Assembly: GCF_011617705.1 (NCBI RefSeq)
Contig: NZ_CP050154.1
Span: 2,108,001 to 2,172,000, forward strand
Source: Brevibacterium limosum
GTDB taxonomy: Bacteria > Actinomycetota > Actinomycetes > Actinomycetales > Brevibacteriaceae
Direction of reading: 5' to 3'
DNA: 64,000 nucleotides
Shown: positions 1-9,249 of the stretch, one piece after another
Numbering within the stretch: the first letter of the stretch is position 1
Layout: the number at the start of each line of letters is the position of its first letter
Notes under the pieces: generated by a model
What the model saw: only the letters and a program-made list of their open reading frames with translations
What the model was told of the DNA's origin: nothing
Database searches by the model: none
Translations under genes and position numbers: made by a program

Positions 1-876
1 GAGCTCCTTGTACCCGAAGACCGGCTTTCGGCTGAACACCGGGAAGATTTCGGTCACGATACCGAAGAACGGCAACGCGATGATGTATACCTCCGGGTGG
101 CCGAAGAACCAGAACAGGTGCTGCCAAAGTATCGGCCCACCGTTTCCGGGACTGAAGACATTCGATCCCAGAATCCTGTCTGAAGCGAGCACCAGCAACG
201 CGGCTGCCAGGGGCTGGAAAGCCATGAGCACGAGAATCGCGGTGATGAGTACGTTCCAGCAGAAAATCGGCATGCGGAACATCGTCATACCCGGAGCACG
301 CATCGTAATGATAGTGGCGATGAAGTTGACCGATCCGAGGATCGTTCCGAACCCTTGCAACGCAAGTCCGAGAACCCACAAGTTGCCGCCGGCTCCTGGA
401 GTGAAGGTCGTATTGCTCAGGGGCGCATAGGCCGTCCAGCCGAATGATGCCGCACCCTGCGGCGTGAGGAACCCGGAGAGAGCCACGAGGCTGCCGAAGA
501 GGAACATCCAGAATGCGAAGGCATTCAAGCGTGGGAACGCCACATCCGGGGCGCCGATCTGCAACGGCATGATGACGTTGGCGAAGCCGGCGAACAGCGG
601 TGTGGCGAACATCAGAAGCATCAGGGTGCCGTGCATGGTGAACAGCTGGTTGTACTGTTCTTTGGTTTCCACGATCTGCATACCGGGCTCAAAGAGCTCG
701 AGGCGGATGATGAGCGCCATCACCCCGCCGACGCAGAAGAAGAAGAACGAACCGATGAGGTACATGTACCCGATCGTCTTATGGTCAGTCGACGTGATCC
801 AGTCGACGATGATCCGGCCCTTGCTCCGGGGCACAGCCGGAACGTCAAGCGCCGCTTGATTCATCGTGGCAGTCAT
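1..876 (-). CDS. ctaD: Cytochrome c oxidase subunit I (aa3 type), 3' end beyond left edge
   Basis: Catalytic membrane subunit of the aa3 terminal oxidase, reducing O2 with electrons from cytochrome c. The visible 292 residues begin [12 protein letters not shown] and continue through several hydrophobic helices. They contain [10 protein letters not shown] (heme-ligand His near residue 81) and [10 protein letters not shown] (Cu-B His 260 and cross-linked Tyr 264), both diagnostic of heme-copper oxidase subunit I. The C-terminal half lies off the window. The start ATG overlaps the ctaC stop in an ATGA junction, so the two are translationally coupled. An in-frame ATG four codons later is a possible alternative start. 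Identity is certain; only the end is missing. Confidence 0.96.
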   Translation of the reverse strand, partial: MTATMNQAALDVPAVPRSKGRIIVDWITSTDHKTIGYMYLIGSFFFFCVGGVMALIIRLELFEPGMQIVETKEQYNQLFTMHGTLMLLMFATPLFAGFANVIMPLQIGAPDVAFPRLNAFAFWMFLFGSLVALSGFLTPQGAASFGWTAYAPLSNTTFTPGAGGNLWVLGLALQGFGTILGSVNFIATIITMRAPGMTMFRMPIFCWNVLITAILVLMAFQPLAAALLVLASDRILGSNVFSPGNGGPILWQHLFWFFGHPEVYIIALPFFGIVTEIFPVFSRKPVFGYKEL

Positions 877-1745
877 TTCTCAGCACCTTCTTTCGGGTAC
901 CAGTTGCGATCGTACTCCGAACCCAGCTGGCCTGTGTTGCCCTGATCGGCAAGCGACTGTGTGTACTCCTGGTACTCCGCCTTGGATACGACCTTCACAT
1001 TGAACAGCATCTCCGAGTGGTACTCACCGCACAGTTCGGCACACTTGCCGACGTACTCGCCTTCCTTCTCCGCACGCAAGTGCAGACTCTGGTCGCGCCC
1101 GGGAATCATATCGCGCTTCTCGAGGAACGCAGGAACCCAGAAAGAGTGAATGACATCACGAGAATGCAGGCGGATCTCCAGGTCGGTGTCGACGGGAAGA
1201 TATAGGGTCGGCACCTTTTTTGCTGGCTCCGGAGTGCCATCGAGTTCGACCTGTTTGCTGCCGTAGTAGACGTTCTCGGTCTCGTAGTTGAAATCCCACG
1301 CCCACTGCTTGGCAGCGACTTCGATGACCTGCTCACCGGGAGTCCTGTCGTCGACGGTCTTTTCCATAACCTGGACGTTCTGGAAGAAGAATCCGAGCAC
1401 GAGAATGATCGGAGTCACAGTGAAGAGGATTTCAATCGGCATGCTGTAGCGCAACTGCACTGGCAGTCCACGATCATTCTTGCGGCGGCGATAGGCGACC
1501 ATCGCCCACAGCATGAGGCCCCACACGATGATTCCGACGATGAGAAGCGCGATCCAACCGCCGTTCCACAGCGCTGTATAGGCGTCCGTGTGGTTCGTAG
1601 CGCCTTTCGATTCGACGGGGAAAAATCCCGTGGCGATCTGCTCTTTGGTGCAACCCGATAGCAGTACCGGTATCAATACTGCGCTCAGAATGCCGAGCCG
1701 CTTCGCCCAGGACCGCTGCGGTCCTGACTGATTCGGAGAATCCAC
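873..1745 (-). CDS. ctaC: Cytochrome c oxidase subunit II, lipoprotein
   Basis: Binds the dinuclear Cu-A centre that accepts electrons from cytochrome c and passes them to subunit I. The 290-residue protein starts with GTG preceded by GAAAGG. It has a lipoprotein-type signal ending in LLSGC (Cys 32), then two membrane helices (about residues 58-80 and 100-123). The C-terminal cupredoxin domain carries [12 protein letters not shown], giving Cu-A ligands Cys 235, Cys 239, His 243 and Met 246. It is upstream of and coupled to ctaD by a 4-base overlap. The length is normal for actinobacteria. Confidence 0.97.
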   Translation of the reverse strand: MDSPNQSGPQRSWAKRLGILSAVLIPVLLSGCTKEQIATGFFPVESKGATNHTDAYTALWNGGWIALLIVGIIVWGLMLWAMVAYRRRKNDRGLPVQLRYSMPIEILFTVTPIILVLGFFFQNVQVMEKTVDDRTPGEQVIEVAAKQWAWDFNYETENVYYGSKQVELDGTPEPAKKVPTLYLPVDTDLEIRLHSRDVIHSFWVPAFLEKRDMIPGRDQSLHLRAEKEGEYVGKCAELCGEYHSEMLFNVKVVSKAEYQEYTQSLADQGNTGQLGSEYDRNWYPKEGAEK

Positions 1746-1855
1746 GTGCAGCCTTTCACAACGTTCTGCGTCTCCAGGTCAGACCGAGAGACGTGTACTT
1801 ACTCTGTCACCTACAAGACTACCGCTACACGCGGTAGAAATTCACCTGCAGATGT

Positions 1856-2533
1856 TCATTTGTTGAGAATATCCTGACAGATGCGGCCCCTGAGCGCGGA
1901 ATCTAGGTGCGCGGAGTATTCGAGGCCGCTGATCTCCGACACGCCGAGCGTGGACAAATGTGATGTCTGCCACTGAGTGTCAATGAGCCAGCCCCCCGGT
2001 CCGGTGTCCTCATCCGCCGAGTTCGCCCCGCGATGTCGGCTGTCGACGTCGACGCCGTCGAAGAGTCCGACGAGGTGGGCCAGCGCGGCCTTCGAGGCGT
2101 CCCGCTGAGTGTGAAACATCGATTCGCCGGCGAAGAACGAACCGATGGCGACTCCGTAGAGTCCGCCGACGAGCTCATCGTCGTTCCAGACTTCGACCGA
2201 ATGCGCCCACCCGTCGTCGTGGAGGCCCTGGTAGAGCTCGATCATCTCCTCGGTGATCCAGCTGCCCGTCCGCGCTGGGTCGGCACACGAGCGGATGACG
2301 TGCATGAAGGCGCGGTTGGTGGTGAAGGTGAAGTGCTTCATCGATTTGCGCAGGCTCTTCGTCACGCGCAGGTCACCGGGAAACAGAACTCCACGTCGTC
2401 GTGGCGCCCACCATCCCATCCGACCGGTGCCCCCGTGGCCGACCCCCATGGGGAAGAGTCCGGCCCGATACGACAAAAGGACCTGGGGCTGCGTTGCCGT
2501 ATATGACACGGCACGCAGATCCTCCAGGTCCAT
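1856..2533 (-). CDS. aat: Leucyl/phenylalanyl-tRNA-protein transferase
   Basis: Transfers Leu or Phe from aminoacyl-tRNA to the N-terminal Arg or Lys of proteins, creating N-degrons for the ClpS/ClpAP pathway. The 225 residues match the Aat family along their length: YRAGLFPMG near the N-terminus, WWAPRRRGVLFP, TWITEE-like SWITEEMIELY, the core VGGLYGVAIGSFFAGESMF, and a late segment LIDTQWQTSHLSTLG. It sits alone between ctaC and the Fe-S carrier gene on the same strand. ATG start at 2533. Confidence 0.93.
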   Translation of the reverse strand: MDLEDLRAVSYTATQPQVLLSYRAGLFPMGVGHGGTGRMGWWAPRRRGVLFPGDLRVTKSLRKSMKHFTFTTNRAFMHVIRSCADPARTGSWITEEMIELYQGLHDDGWAHSVEVWNDDELVGGLYGVAIGSFFAGESMFHTQRDASKAALAHLVGLFDGVDVDSRHRGANSADEDTGPGGWLIDTQWQTSHLSTLGVSEISGLEYSAHLDSALRGRICQDILNK

Positions 2534-2562
2534 GAGAAGCGCTCCTCCTCAGCCGAGGCTGA

Positions 2563-2916
2563 TCAGTGGAACGAGTCTCCGCAGGCGCAGGATCCGCCGG
2601 CGTTGGGGTTGTCGATGGTGAAGCCCTGCTTCTCGATGGTGTCGGAGAAGTCGATGGTCGAACCGCTGAGGTAGGGAACGCTCATCCGGTCGACGATGAC
2701 CTCGACGCCGTCGAAGTCGCGGACTGCGTCTCCGTCGAGGAAACGCTCATCGAAATAGAGCTGATAGATCAGTCCGGAACATCCGCCGGGCTGGACAGCC
2801 ACGCGCAGGCGCAGGTCGTCACGACCTTCCTGTTCCAGCAGGCTGCGGACCTTGTCGGCAGCGGTCGACGACAGCTCCACCTCGTGGGTGGCTTCTGCTT
2901 TTTCGGTCACAGTCAT
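2563..2916 (-). CDS. erpA: A-type iron-sulfur cluster carrier (HesB/ErpA family)
   Basis: Small carrier that receives Fe-S clusters and delivers them to client enzymes. The 117-residue protein has the family's three conserved cysteines: one in PGGCSGLIYQLYFDE and two in the C-terminal GGSCACGDSFH. Clients encoded in this window probably include lipoyl synthase and, if it worked, biotin synthase. Upstream is a good ribosome site (AAAAGGAGTAACC). ErpA and IscA cannot be separated by eye, so the symbol is a best guess for the only A-type carrier seen here. Confidence 0.9.
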   Translation of the reverse strand: MTVTEKAEATHEVELSSTAADKVRSLLEQEGRDDLRLRVAVQPGGCSGLIYQLYFDERFLDGDAVRDFDGVEVIVDRMSVPYLSGSTIDFSDTIEKQGFTIDNPNAGGSCACGDSFH

Positions 2917-2995
2917 GGTTACTCCTTTTCGCGTTCCTGTCCCCAGGCTACACCGGTGACAACGTCGGTGCCCGGCAAGCTATTCCCCGTTCGTG

Positions 2996-4372
2996 TCATC
3001 CTTGGTCGCCGAGGCGCTGCAGCAGCAGTGCTTCGGCGACGATCGCGGCCTTGAAATCGGGCAGGTAGAGCGATTCGTTGGCGCTGTGGGCCCTGGCGTC
3101 GGGATCTTCGACGCCCGTGACGAGGATCGATGCGCTGGGAAACACATCGAGCAGATCGGCGATGAAGGGAATCGATCCGCCGATGCCCATCGTCACCGAT
3201 TCGGTGCCCCATGCGTCGGTGAGCGCCTGGCGGGCGGTCCGGACCACGGGGTCGTTCTCGTCGGCCTGCCAGGGGCTTCCGCCCTCGGTCTCACCGATGC
3301 TCAGCTGCGCGCCGAAGGGCAGATTCGCGCGCAAGTGCTCTTCGACGGCCTTGACCGCCGAGGCGGGGGTGTCCCCGGGCGCGAGTCGGATCGAGAGCTT
3401 GGCCTTCAGTGAGGACTGCAGGGTATTCGAGGAGACCGCCACATCGGGAATGTCGAGGCCGATGACGGTGATCGACGGCTGGGTCCACAGACGGGAGGCC
3501 AAGGTGCCTGCGCCGATGAGCTCGGTCTCCGCGAGCACTCCGGAGTCGGTGCGCAGAGTCGCCTCGTCGTAGTCGATGGACGTCTCCGCGCTCGAGTGCA
3601 GGCCGGCGACAGCAACGGAGCCGTTGTCGTCGTGGAGGGTGGCCAGCAGCTTCGTCATCGCGAGCATCGCATCCGGTGCCACTCCCCCGTACATTCCCGA
3701 GTGCACGGCGTGGTCGAGCGTGGAGACCTCGAATTCGACGGCGCACATTCCGCGCAGACTCGTCGTCAGGGCCGGAGTGCCCGCGGCCCAGTTGCCCGAA
3801 TCGGCGACGACGATGACATCGGCACGCAGACGGTCCCGGTAGGTCTCGAGGAAATTGCGGAAGCTCGGGCTGCCAGCTTCTTCCTCGCCTTCGAAGAAGA
3901 GCGTCACACCCACACCGAGGCGGTCGGCCAGCAGCCGCAGAGCCGTGAGATGGACCATGATCCCCGCCTTGTCGTCGGCGGCTCCACGGCCGAAGAGACG
4001 GTCGCCCTTCCGGGTGGCGACGAAGGGTTCGGTGTCCCAATCCTCGGCGCGTCCGGGCGGCTGCACGTCGTGATGGGCGTAGAGGAGGACGGTCGGGGCG
4101 CCTTCGGGCGCCGGCACGGAGGCCACGACGGCCGGGTATCCAGGGGTTCCGTCGGGCTGGTCGGCGCTGAGGATGTCGACGTCGAGGCCGAGGTCGCTGG
4201 CCAAGCCGGCGACCGCCTCGGCGCTGGCCGTGACATTCGCGGCGTCGAAGCTCGGCCAGGCGACGGAGGGAATGGCTACGAGATCCGTGAGATTGCCGAG
4301 GACCTCCTCGAAGATGGCGTCCAGTTCGGCATGCAATTGTGCACTGTCAAGTGCTGAAGTCGATTCGCTCAT
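2996..4372 (-). CDS. M20 family dipeptidase
   Basis: Zinc-dependent exopeptidase of the M20 family, carnosinase-like (CNDP) branch, 458 residues. Metal-site and catalytic motifs are all present: LYAHHDVQPPG (His ligand and Asp), GRGAADDKAG (bridging Asp), FFEGEEEAGSPS (Glu general base and Glu ligand), VVADSGNW (Asp) and a late SANESLYLPDF segment (His in ARAHSANE). The dimerisation domain lies between about residues 210 and 330. It probably cleaves cytosolic dipeptides to supply amino acids. It is divergent from the DUF3043 gene, the two starts being only 23 bases apart. Confidence 0.92.
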   Translation of the reverse strand: MSESTSALDSAQLHAELDAIFEEVLGNLTDLVAIPSVAWPSFDAANVTASAEAVAGLASDLGLDVDILSADQPDGTPGYPAVVASVPAPEGAPTVLLYAHHDVQPPGRAEDWDTEPFVATRKGDRLFGRGAADDKAGIMVHLTALRLLADRLGVGVTLFFEGEEEAGSPSFRNFLETYRDRLRADVIVVADSGNWAAGTPALTTSLRGMCAVEFEVSTLDHAVHSGMYGGVAPDAMLAMTKLLATLHDDNGSVAVAGLHSSAETSIDYDEATLRTDSGVLAETELIGAGTLASRLWTQPSITVIGLDIPDVAVSSNTLQSSLKAKLSIRLAPGDTPASAVKAVEEHLRANLPFGAQLSIGETEGGSPWQADENDPVVRTARQALTDAWGTESVTMGIGGSIPFIADLLDVFPSASILVTGVEDPDARAHSANESLYLPDFKAAIVAEALLLQRLGDQG

Positions 4373-4395
4373 TCTCCAAAGGTAGTATTCATCTC

Positions 4396-5007
4396 GTGTT
4401 CGGAAGCAAAAAATCTCGCGCGGAGGACGAAACCTCTGCCTCTCAGCCAGTCCATGACGACCTCTCCGCAGAAGCCGACGCCCGTCGCGATGCGGAAGCG
4501 AAGAAGGGACGGCCCACGCCCAAGCGCAGCCAACAGGAGTCTGCGCGCCGTCAGCCCTTGGTGAACAAGGATCGCAAGGTTGCGAACAGACAAGCCAAGG
4601 AACAGCAGCGGCAGGAGCGTGATCGCGCGCGCATCGGCATGATGAACGGTGAGGAGAAGTACCTCACCCGCCGTGACAAAGGACCTCAGCGTCGGTACAT
4701 CCGCGACTACATCGATGCTCGCTTCTCGATCGGCGAGATCTTCATCCCCGCCGCGATCCTCATCCTCGTCATCGCCTTCACCCAGCCGGTGCAGATTCAG
4801 CAGTACTTCACCTATGCGGTCTGGGGACTCATCGCGCTGATCGTCCTCGACGGGTTCGTGCTCAACTACATCCTGAAGAACCGACTGCGCAGTAAGTTCG
4901 GCGAAGTCGAACGGGGAATCACCTTCTATGCCGTCATGCGAAGCATCCAGCTGCGTCCGCTGCGCATGCCCAAGCCGCAGGTCAAGCGCCGTCAGTACCC
5001 CGAGTGA
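4396..5007 (+). CDS. DUF3043 membrane protein
   Basis: Actinobacterial family of unknown function, 203 residues from the GTG at 4396. That start gives MFGSKKS, matching the family's usual N-terminus, and avoids overlap with the divergent peptidase gene. A highly charged cytoplasmic N-terminal half (about 110 residues, rich in Lys, Arg, Glu and Gln) is followed by two membrane helices (about residues 112-132 and 140-160), then a basic tail. The gene runs head-to-tail against pyrD: the two stop regions overlap by 26 bases. Confidence 0.85.
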   Translation: MFGSKKSRAEDETSASQPVHDDLSAEADARRDAEAKKGRPTPKRSQQESARRQPLVNKDRKVANRQAKEQQRQERDRARIGMMNGEEKYLTRRDKGPQRRYIRDYIDARFSIGEIFIPAAILILVIAFTQPVQIQQYFTYAVWGLIALIVLDGFVLNYILKNRLRSKFGEVERGITFYAVMRSIQLRPLRMPKPQVKRRQYPE

Positions 5008-6088
5008 GCAGTCGGCTCGACTCGAGGCCGCGGACGATGCGGCCGGGGAAGAACGGACCGGAGTAGATCATCTCCGAATAGACCTGAACCAGATCGGCGC
5101 CCGCGACCACTCGTGCCCGGGCGTCTTTCGCATCCGCGACTCCCCCGACGGAGATGACGGTGAGCTCATCGCCCACATGCTTCTTCACCAGACGCAGCAC
5201 TTCGAGCGAGCGTTCGGCCACGGGGCGTCCGGAGATTCCACCGGCCTGGCCTTCGGCGAACTTCGCCTCGGCACCGGTCAGCACGGACCGGTCGATCGTC
5301 GTGTTGGTCGTGATGAGTCCGTCGACTCCGGTGCGCAGAGCGAGATCGCAGATTTCGACGACATCCTCATCGGCCAGGTCCGGTGCGATCTTGACCAGCA
5401 GGGGCACATGTCCCAGCGTCGATCGCGGACTGTCCACCACCTCGGCGGCGGTGTCGCGGACTGCGGTGATGATCGGCTCCAGGCTGCTCGTGGACTGCAG
5501 ATCCCGCAGACCGGGGGTGTTCGGTGAACTGACATTGATGACGAGATAGTCGGCCAAGGGAGCCAGCGCACGGGTCGAAGAGGCATAGTCGGAAACTGCA
5601 TCGGCCGCCTCGACGACCTTCGTCTTGCCGATGTTGATGCCCACGATGGGACGCAGCCGCTGCGGGAGGGCGTCGATCTTCGTCCGTTCGGCGGCGATGT
5701 TGAACGAAGCCTGCCGGGCTCCGTCATTGTTGAACCCCATCCGGTTGAGAAGGGCGAGGTTCTTCCGCAGACGGAACAGCCGGGGCTGATCATTGCCCGG
5801 CTGGGCGTGGGCGGTGATCGTTCCGACCTCGATATGGCCGAAGCCTAGGGAGGACAGTGCGCGGACACCTACTCCGTTCTTATCGAAACCTGCGGCCAGG
5901 CCGACCCGATTGGCGAACGGCAGACCCATCACCTCGACCGGTCTGACTGTGCCGCGGGCACAGACGAAGCGGAGCAGTCGTCCGAGCAGAGGCACGGAAT
6001 CGAGGAACCGCAGAGCGGTGAACGAGAGGTGATGGGCCCGTTCGGCATCCATCGGAACGAAGAGGAGTCTGAAGATCAATGAGTACAC
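4982..6088 (-). CDS. pyrD: Dihydroorotate dehydrogenase, quinone-linked (class 2)
   Basis: Fourth step of pyrimidine synthesis, oxidising dihydroorotate to orotate with FMN and passing electrons to the quinone pool. The 368-residue length and the hydrophobic N-terminal helix (MYSLIFRLLFVPMDAERAHH) are those of the membrane-associated class 2 enzyme. The loop NVSSPNTPGLRDLQ carries the class 2 catalytic Ser, and ISVGGVADAKDA plus GADLVQVYSEMIYSGP form the FMN phosphate site. Its 3' end overlaps the convergent DUF3043 gene. Divergent from pepA. Confidence 0.96.
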   Translation of the reverse strand: MYSLIFRLLFVPMDAERAHHLSFTALRFLDSVPLLGRLLRFVCARGTVRPVEVMGLPFANRVGLAAGFDKNGVGVRALSSLGFGHIEVGTITAHAQPGNDQPRLFRLRKNLALLNRMGFNNDGARQASFNIAAERTKIDALPQRLRPIVGINIGKTKVVEAADAVSDYASSTRALAPLADYLVINVSSPNTPGLRDLQSTSSLEPIITAVRDTAAEVVDSPRSTLGHVPLLVKIAPDLADEDVVEICDLALRTGVDGLITTNTTIDRSVLTGAEAKFAEGQAGGISGRPVAERSLEVLRLVKKHVGDELTVISVGGVADAKDARARVVAGADLVQVYSEMIYSGPFFPGRIVRGLESSRLLTRGTDGA

Positions 6089-6210
6089 GCACTCAAGAAT
6101 ATGTCAGAGTCCCGCAACGCTTCAGCACGTGCTTGCCTCACTCCTTCAGCACGCGGACGTGTTAGGCATTAGGATCGAATCAACGTTCAAAGACGACTGA
6201 AAGGGAACTC

Positions 6211-7686
6211 ATGGCTGGTGCAACCACCCTCAGCAGCTACTCCACGACCTCACCGGTGAAGGCCACCGCCTCCGTACTGGTGCTGGCAGCAGCGGACTCG
6301 AAGGTCCTCGGGCTCGAAGGCGCAAAGGCGGCGAAGACCGCGCTTGACGCCGCGGCCCAGGCGATCGGGTTCAGCGGAAAGGCCGGATCCACCGCTCGTA
6401 TTCCCGCTCCGAAGGGTATCGCCGCCGACTCCGTCCTGCTCGTCGGACTCGGCGACTTCGATCCCGATGACTCCGATGTCGCCGCAACCGCTGAATCGCT
6501 GCGTCGCGGCGCTGGGGCGGCGCTGCGCGTACTCGACGGTGTCGAGTCGATCGCTCTGGCCCTGCCCGCCACTACTCCGGCCGAAGTCGAAGCGGTCACA
6601 GTCGGCGCCGGACTCGGCGCCTACCGGTTCCTCGACTACCGCAGCGAAGACAGGACGCCGGGAGCCATCACCGTCATCGGCTCCAAGGGCAAGACCTTCA
6701 CCGCCGCCCATGACGCCGGCGAAGTCATCGCCGCAGCGACGAACAGGGCACGCGACCTCGTCAACACTCCCCCGCTCGATCTCTACCCCGAGTCCTACGC
6801 AGAGATCGTCAAGGACCAGGCCAAGGACCGCAAGCTCAAGGTCACCGTCCTCGGCGAGAAGGAGCTCAAGGCCGGAAGCTACGGAGGAATCATCGGCGTC
6901 GGCCAGGGTTCGACCCGCGGGCCCCGCCTCGTCAAGGTCGAATACGCGCCACGCGGAGCCAAGCGCCATCTCAGCTTCGTCGGCAAGGGCATCACCTTCG
7001 ACTCCGGCGGCATCTCACTCAAGCCCGCGAAGAGCATGGAGGACATGAAGTCCGATATGGCCGGTTCCGCGGCCGTCGTGCAGGCGCTCTTCGGCATCGC
7101 CGACCTCAAGCTCCCGGTGCGGGTCACCGCGTGGCTGCCGATGGCCGAGAACATGCCCGGGTCTTCGGCACAGCGCCCCAGCGATGTACTGAAGATGCGC
7201 AGCGGCAAGACCGTCGAGGTCACGAACACCGATGCCGAAGGCCGACTCGTCCTCGCCGATGCGCTCACCGACGCCGGGGAGGAGAACCCGGACCTGCTCA
7301 TCGACGTAGCCACACTCACCGGCGCTCAGATCGTCGCACTCGGCGAACGCACCTCCGGAGTCATGGGCTCCGAGGCCGCACGGGCAGAGGTCATCGCCTC
7401 GGCGTCCGTGGCCGGTGAACAGATGTGGGCGATGCCGATCCCCGAGGAGATGCTCTCCGGATTCGACTCCACCGCCGCCGATCTCACGAACTCAGGACCG
7501 CGCCCCGGCGGCATGCTCGCCGCTGCGGCGTTCCTGCGTGAGTTCGTCGGAGAGGATGCGAACTGGGCGCATATCGACATCGCCGGACCGAGCTTCAACG
7601 GGTCAGCACCCTTCGGCTACACACCGAAGGCCGCGACCGGAGCCGCGGTGCGCACCCTCATCGAAATCGCGAAGGCGAAGGCCTGA
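6211..7686 (+). CDS. pepA: Leucyl aminopeptidase (M17)
   Basis: Two-metal aminopeptidase releasing N-terminal residues from peptides, normally a hexamer. The 491 residues have a variable N-terminal domain (about 1-170) and the M17 catalytic domain. Visible motifs are FVGKGITFDSGGISLKP (metal-binding Lys and Asp), KSDMAGSAAVV (Asp), NTDAEGRLVLADAL (Asp and Glu ligands, catalytic Arg) and IDVATLTGAQ. A ribosome site AAAGGGAACTC precedes the ATG. A stem-loop with a T run follows the gene. Confidence 0.96.
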   Translation: MAGATTLSSYSTTSPVKATASVLVLAAADSKVLGLEGAKAAKTALDAAAQAIGFSGKAGSTARIPAPKGIAADSVLLVGLGDFDPDDSDVAATAESLRRGAGAALRVLDGVESIALALPATTPAEVEAVTVGAGLGAYRFLDYRSEDRTPGAITVIGSKGKTFTAAHDAGEVIAAATNRARDLVNTPPLDLYPESYAEIVKDQAKDRKLKVTVLGEKELKAGSYGGIIGVGQGSTRGPRLVKVEYAPRGAKRHLSFVGKGITFDSGGISLKPAKSMEDMKSDMAGSAAVVQALFGIADLKLPVRVTAWLPMAENMPGSSAQRPSDVLKMRSGKTVEVTNTDAEGRLVLADALTDAGEENPDLLIDVATLTGAQIVALGERTSGVMGSEAARAEVIASASVAGEQMWAMPIPEEMLSGFDSTAADLTNSGPRPGGMLAAAAFLREFVGEDANWAHIDIAGPSFNGSAPFGYTPKAATGAAVRTLIEIAKAKA

Positions 7687-7701
7687 GCCCGGTGGTTCTA
7701 C

Positions 7702-7760
7702 ACGCTGTCGAGGTGAACGTGATGATGCCCACCTGTGTCCAATCAGACAGCGTTTTTCTT
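7702..7760 (+). terminator. Rho-independent terminator after pepA
   Basis: The arms ACGCTGTC (7702-7709) and GACAGCGT (7746-7753) pair perfectly. Inside them AGGTG and CACCT can also pair. The stem is followed directly by TTTTCTT. It lies just after the pepA stop and before lpdA. Confidence 0.75.
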
Positions 7761-7839
7761 CGCCCCGCGCAAGAAAAGTGGAAAGATAAGACTGAAAGCT
7801 GCGTACTGCAGGCTTATTCACAGCTACGAGGAGAAATCC

Positions 7840-9228
7840 GTGAGTGACGAATTGACCTACGACCTTGTCGTTCTGGGTGGCGGAACCGGTGGCTATGCCG
7901 CTGCTCTGCGAGCCGCAGAGCTCGACATGAAGGTCGCTTTGATCGAACGCGACAAGGTGGGAGGCACCTGCCTGCACCGTGGCTGCGTTCCGACGAAGGC
8001 TCTTCTGCACGCCGCAGAAGTCGCCGAGACCGCCAAGAACTCCGAGACCTTCGGCATCGAAGCCGAGTTCAAGGGGATCGACATCGCCAAGGTGCTCGAG
8101 TACAAGGACGGGGTCATCACCCGCAACTACAAGGGTCTGCAGGGTCTGGTCAAGGCTCGCGGAATCGACACCTACTTCGGCACCGGCAAGCTCGTCGGCA
8201 AAGACACTGTCGAGGTCACCGGCGAAGACGGCAACCACACCGTCAAGGGCACGAACGTTCTGCTCTCGACCGGTTCGACATCGAAGACCATCGGACTCGA
8301 GGTCACCGACCGCGTGATCACGAGCACCGAGGCTCTCCAGCTCGACAAGGTCCCGAGCTCGGCCATCGTGCTCGGCGGCGGCGTCATCGGCGTCGAGTTC
8401 GCCAGCGTCTGGAACTCCTTCGGAGCTGACGTCACGATCGTCGAGGGCCTCAAGCACCTCGTCGCCAACGAGGACGAGACCATCTCGAAGAACCTCGAGC
8501 GCGCCTTCAAGAAGCGCAAGATCAAGTTCAAGCTCGGAGTCATGTTCAAGGGCGTCGAAGAGACCGCCGACGGTGTCAAGGTCACCCTCGAAGACGGTTC
8601 GACGCTCGAAGCCGAGTACCTCCTCGTGGCCGTCGGCCGCGGTCCGGTCACCGAGGGCTTCGGATTCGAAGAGCAGGGCATCCCGATGGATCGCGGATTC
8701 GTCCTGGCCAACGAACGTCTCCACACCGGCGTCGGCAACATCTACGCCTGCGGCGATATCGTCCCCGGACTCCAGCTGGCCCACCGAGCATTCGGTCAGG
8801 GCATCTTCATCGCCGAGGAGATCGCCGGCCTCAACCCGGCACCGGTCGTCGAATCCGGCATCCCCCGCGTGACCTACTGCGAACCCGAGATCTTCTCCGT
8901 CGGACTCTCCTCGGCACAGGCCGAAGAGAAGTACGGCAAGGATCAGGTCGAAGCACTCGAGTACAACCTCGGCGGCAACGGCAAGTCCGTGATCCTGAAC
9001 ACGACAGGTCTGATCAAGGTCATCCGCGAAAAGGACGGTCCGGTCGTGGGCGTGCACGGAATCGGAGCGCGTCTGTCCGAGCAAGCCGGTGAGGCACAGC
9101 TCATCGTCAATTGGGAAGCATTCCCCGAGGAAGTCGCGCAGCTCATCCACGCGCACCCCACGCAGAACGAAGCACTCGGCGAGGCCCACCTGGCCCTGGC
9201 CGGAAAACCCCTGCACTTCCACTCATAA
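7840..9228 (+). CDS. lpdA: Dihydrolipoyl dehydrogenase (E3)
   Basis: FAD enzyme that reoxidises the lipoyl arms of 2-oxo-acid dehydrogenase complexes using NAD+. From the GTG at 7840 (ribosome site GAGGAG) the protein has 462 residues and begins MSDELTYDLVVLGGGTGG. This start is preferred to upstream in-frame codons because the FAD fold begins at once. Seen: FAD Rossmann GGGTGGYAAALRAAE, redox disulfide GGTCLHRGCVPTK, NAD fold VLGGGVIGVEFAS, second FAD motif YACGDIVPG, and the C-terminal His-Glu dyad in HAHPTQNEAL. The E2 gene follows 21 bases downstream. Confidence 0.96.
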   Translation: MSDELTYDLVVLGGGTGGYAAALRAAELDMKVALIERDKVGGTCLHRGCVPTKALLHAAEVAETAKNSETFGIEAEFKGIDIAKVLEYKDGVITRNYKGLQGLVKARGIDTYFGTGKLVGKDTVEVTGEDGNHTVKGTNVLLSTGSTSKTIGLEVTDRVITSTEALQLDKVPSSAIVLGGGVIGVEFASVWNSFGADVTIVEGLKHLVANEDETISKNLERAFKKRKIKFKLGVMFKGVEETADGVKVTLEDGSTLEAEYLLVAVGRGPVTEGFGFEEQGIPMDRGFVLANERLHTGVGNIYACGDIVPGLQLAHRAFGQGIFIAEEIAGLNPAPVVESGIPRVTYCEPEIFSVGLSSAQAEEKYGKDQVEALEYNLGGNGKSVILNTTGLIKVIREKDGPVVGVHGIGARLSEQAGEAQLIVNWEAFPEEVAQLIHAHPTQNEALGEAHLALAGKPLHFHS

Positions 9229-9249
9229 GATCCGAGGAGACGAATACTC

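Noticed and set aside
7603..9222. 539-codon frame antisense to lpdA
   Set aside because: The plus strand encodes full-length dihydrolipoyl dehydrogenase with all motifs. The antisense frame is a by-product of high GC and codon bias; no family features.
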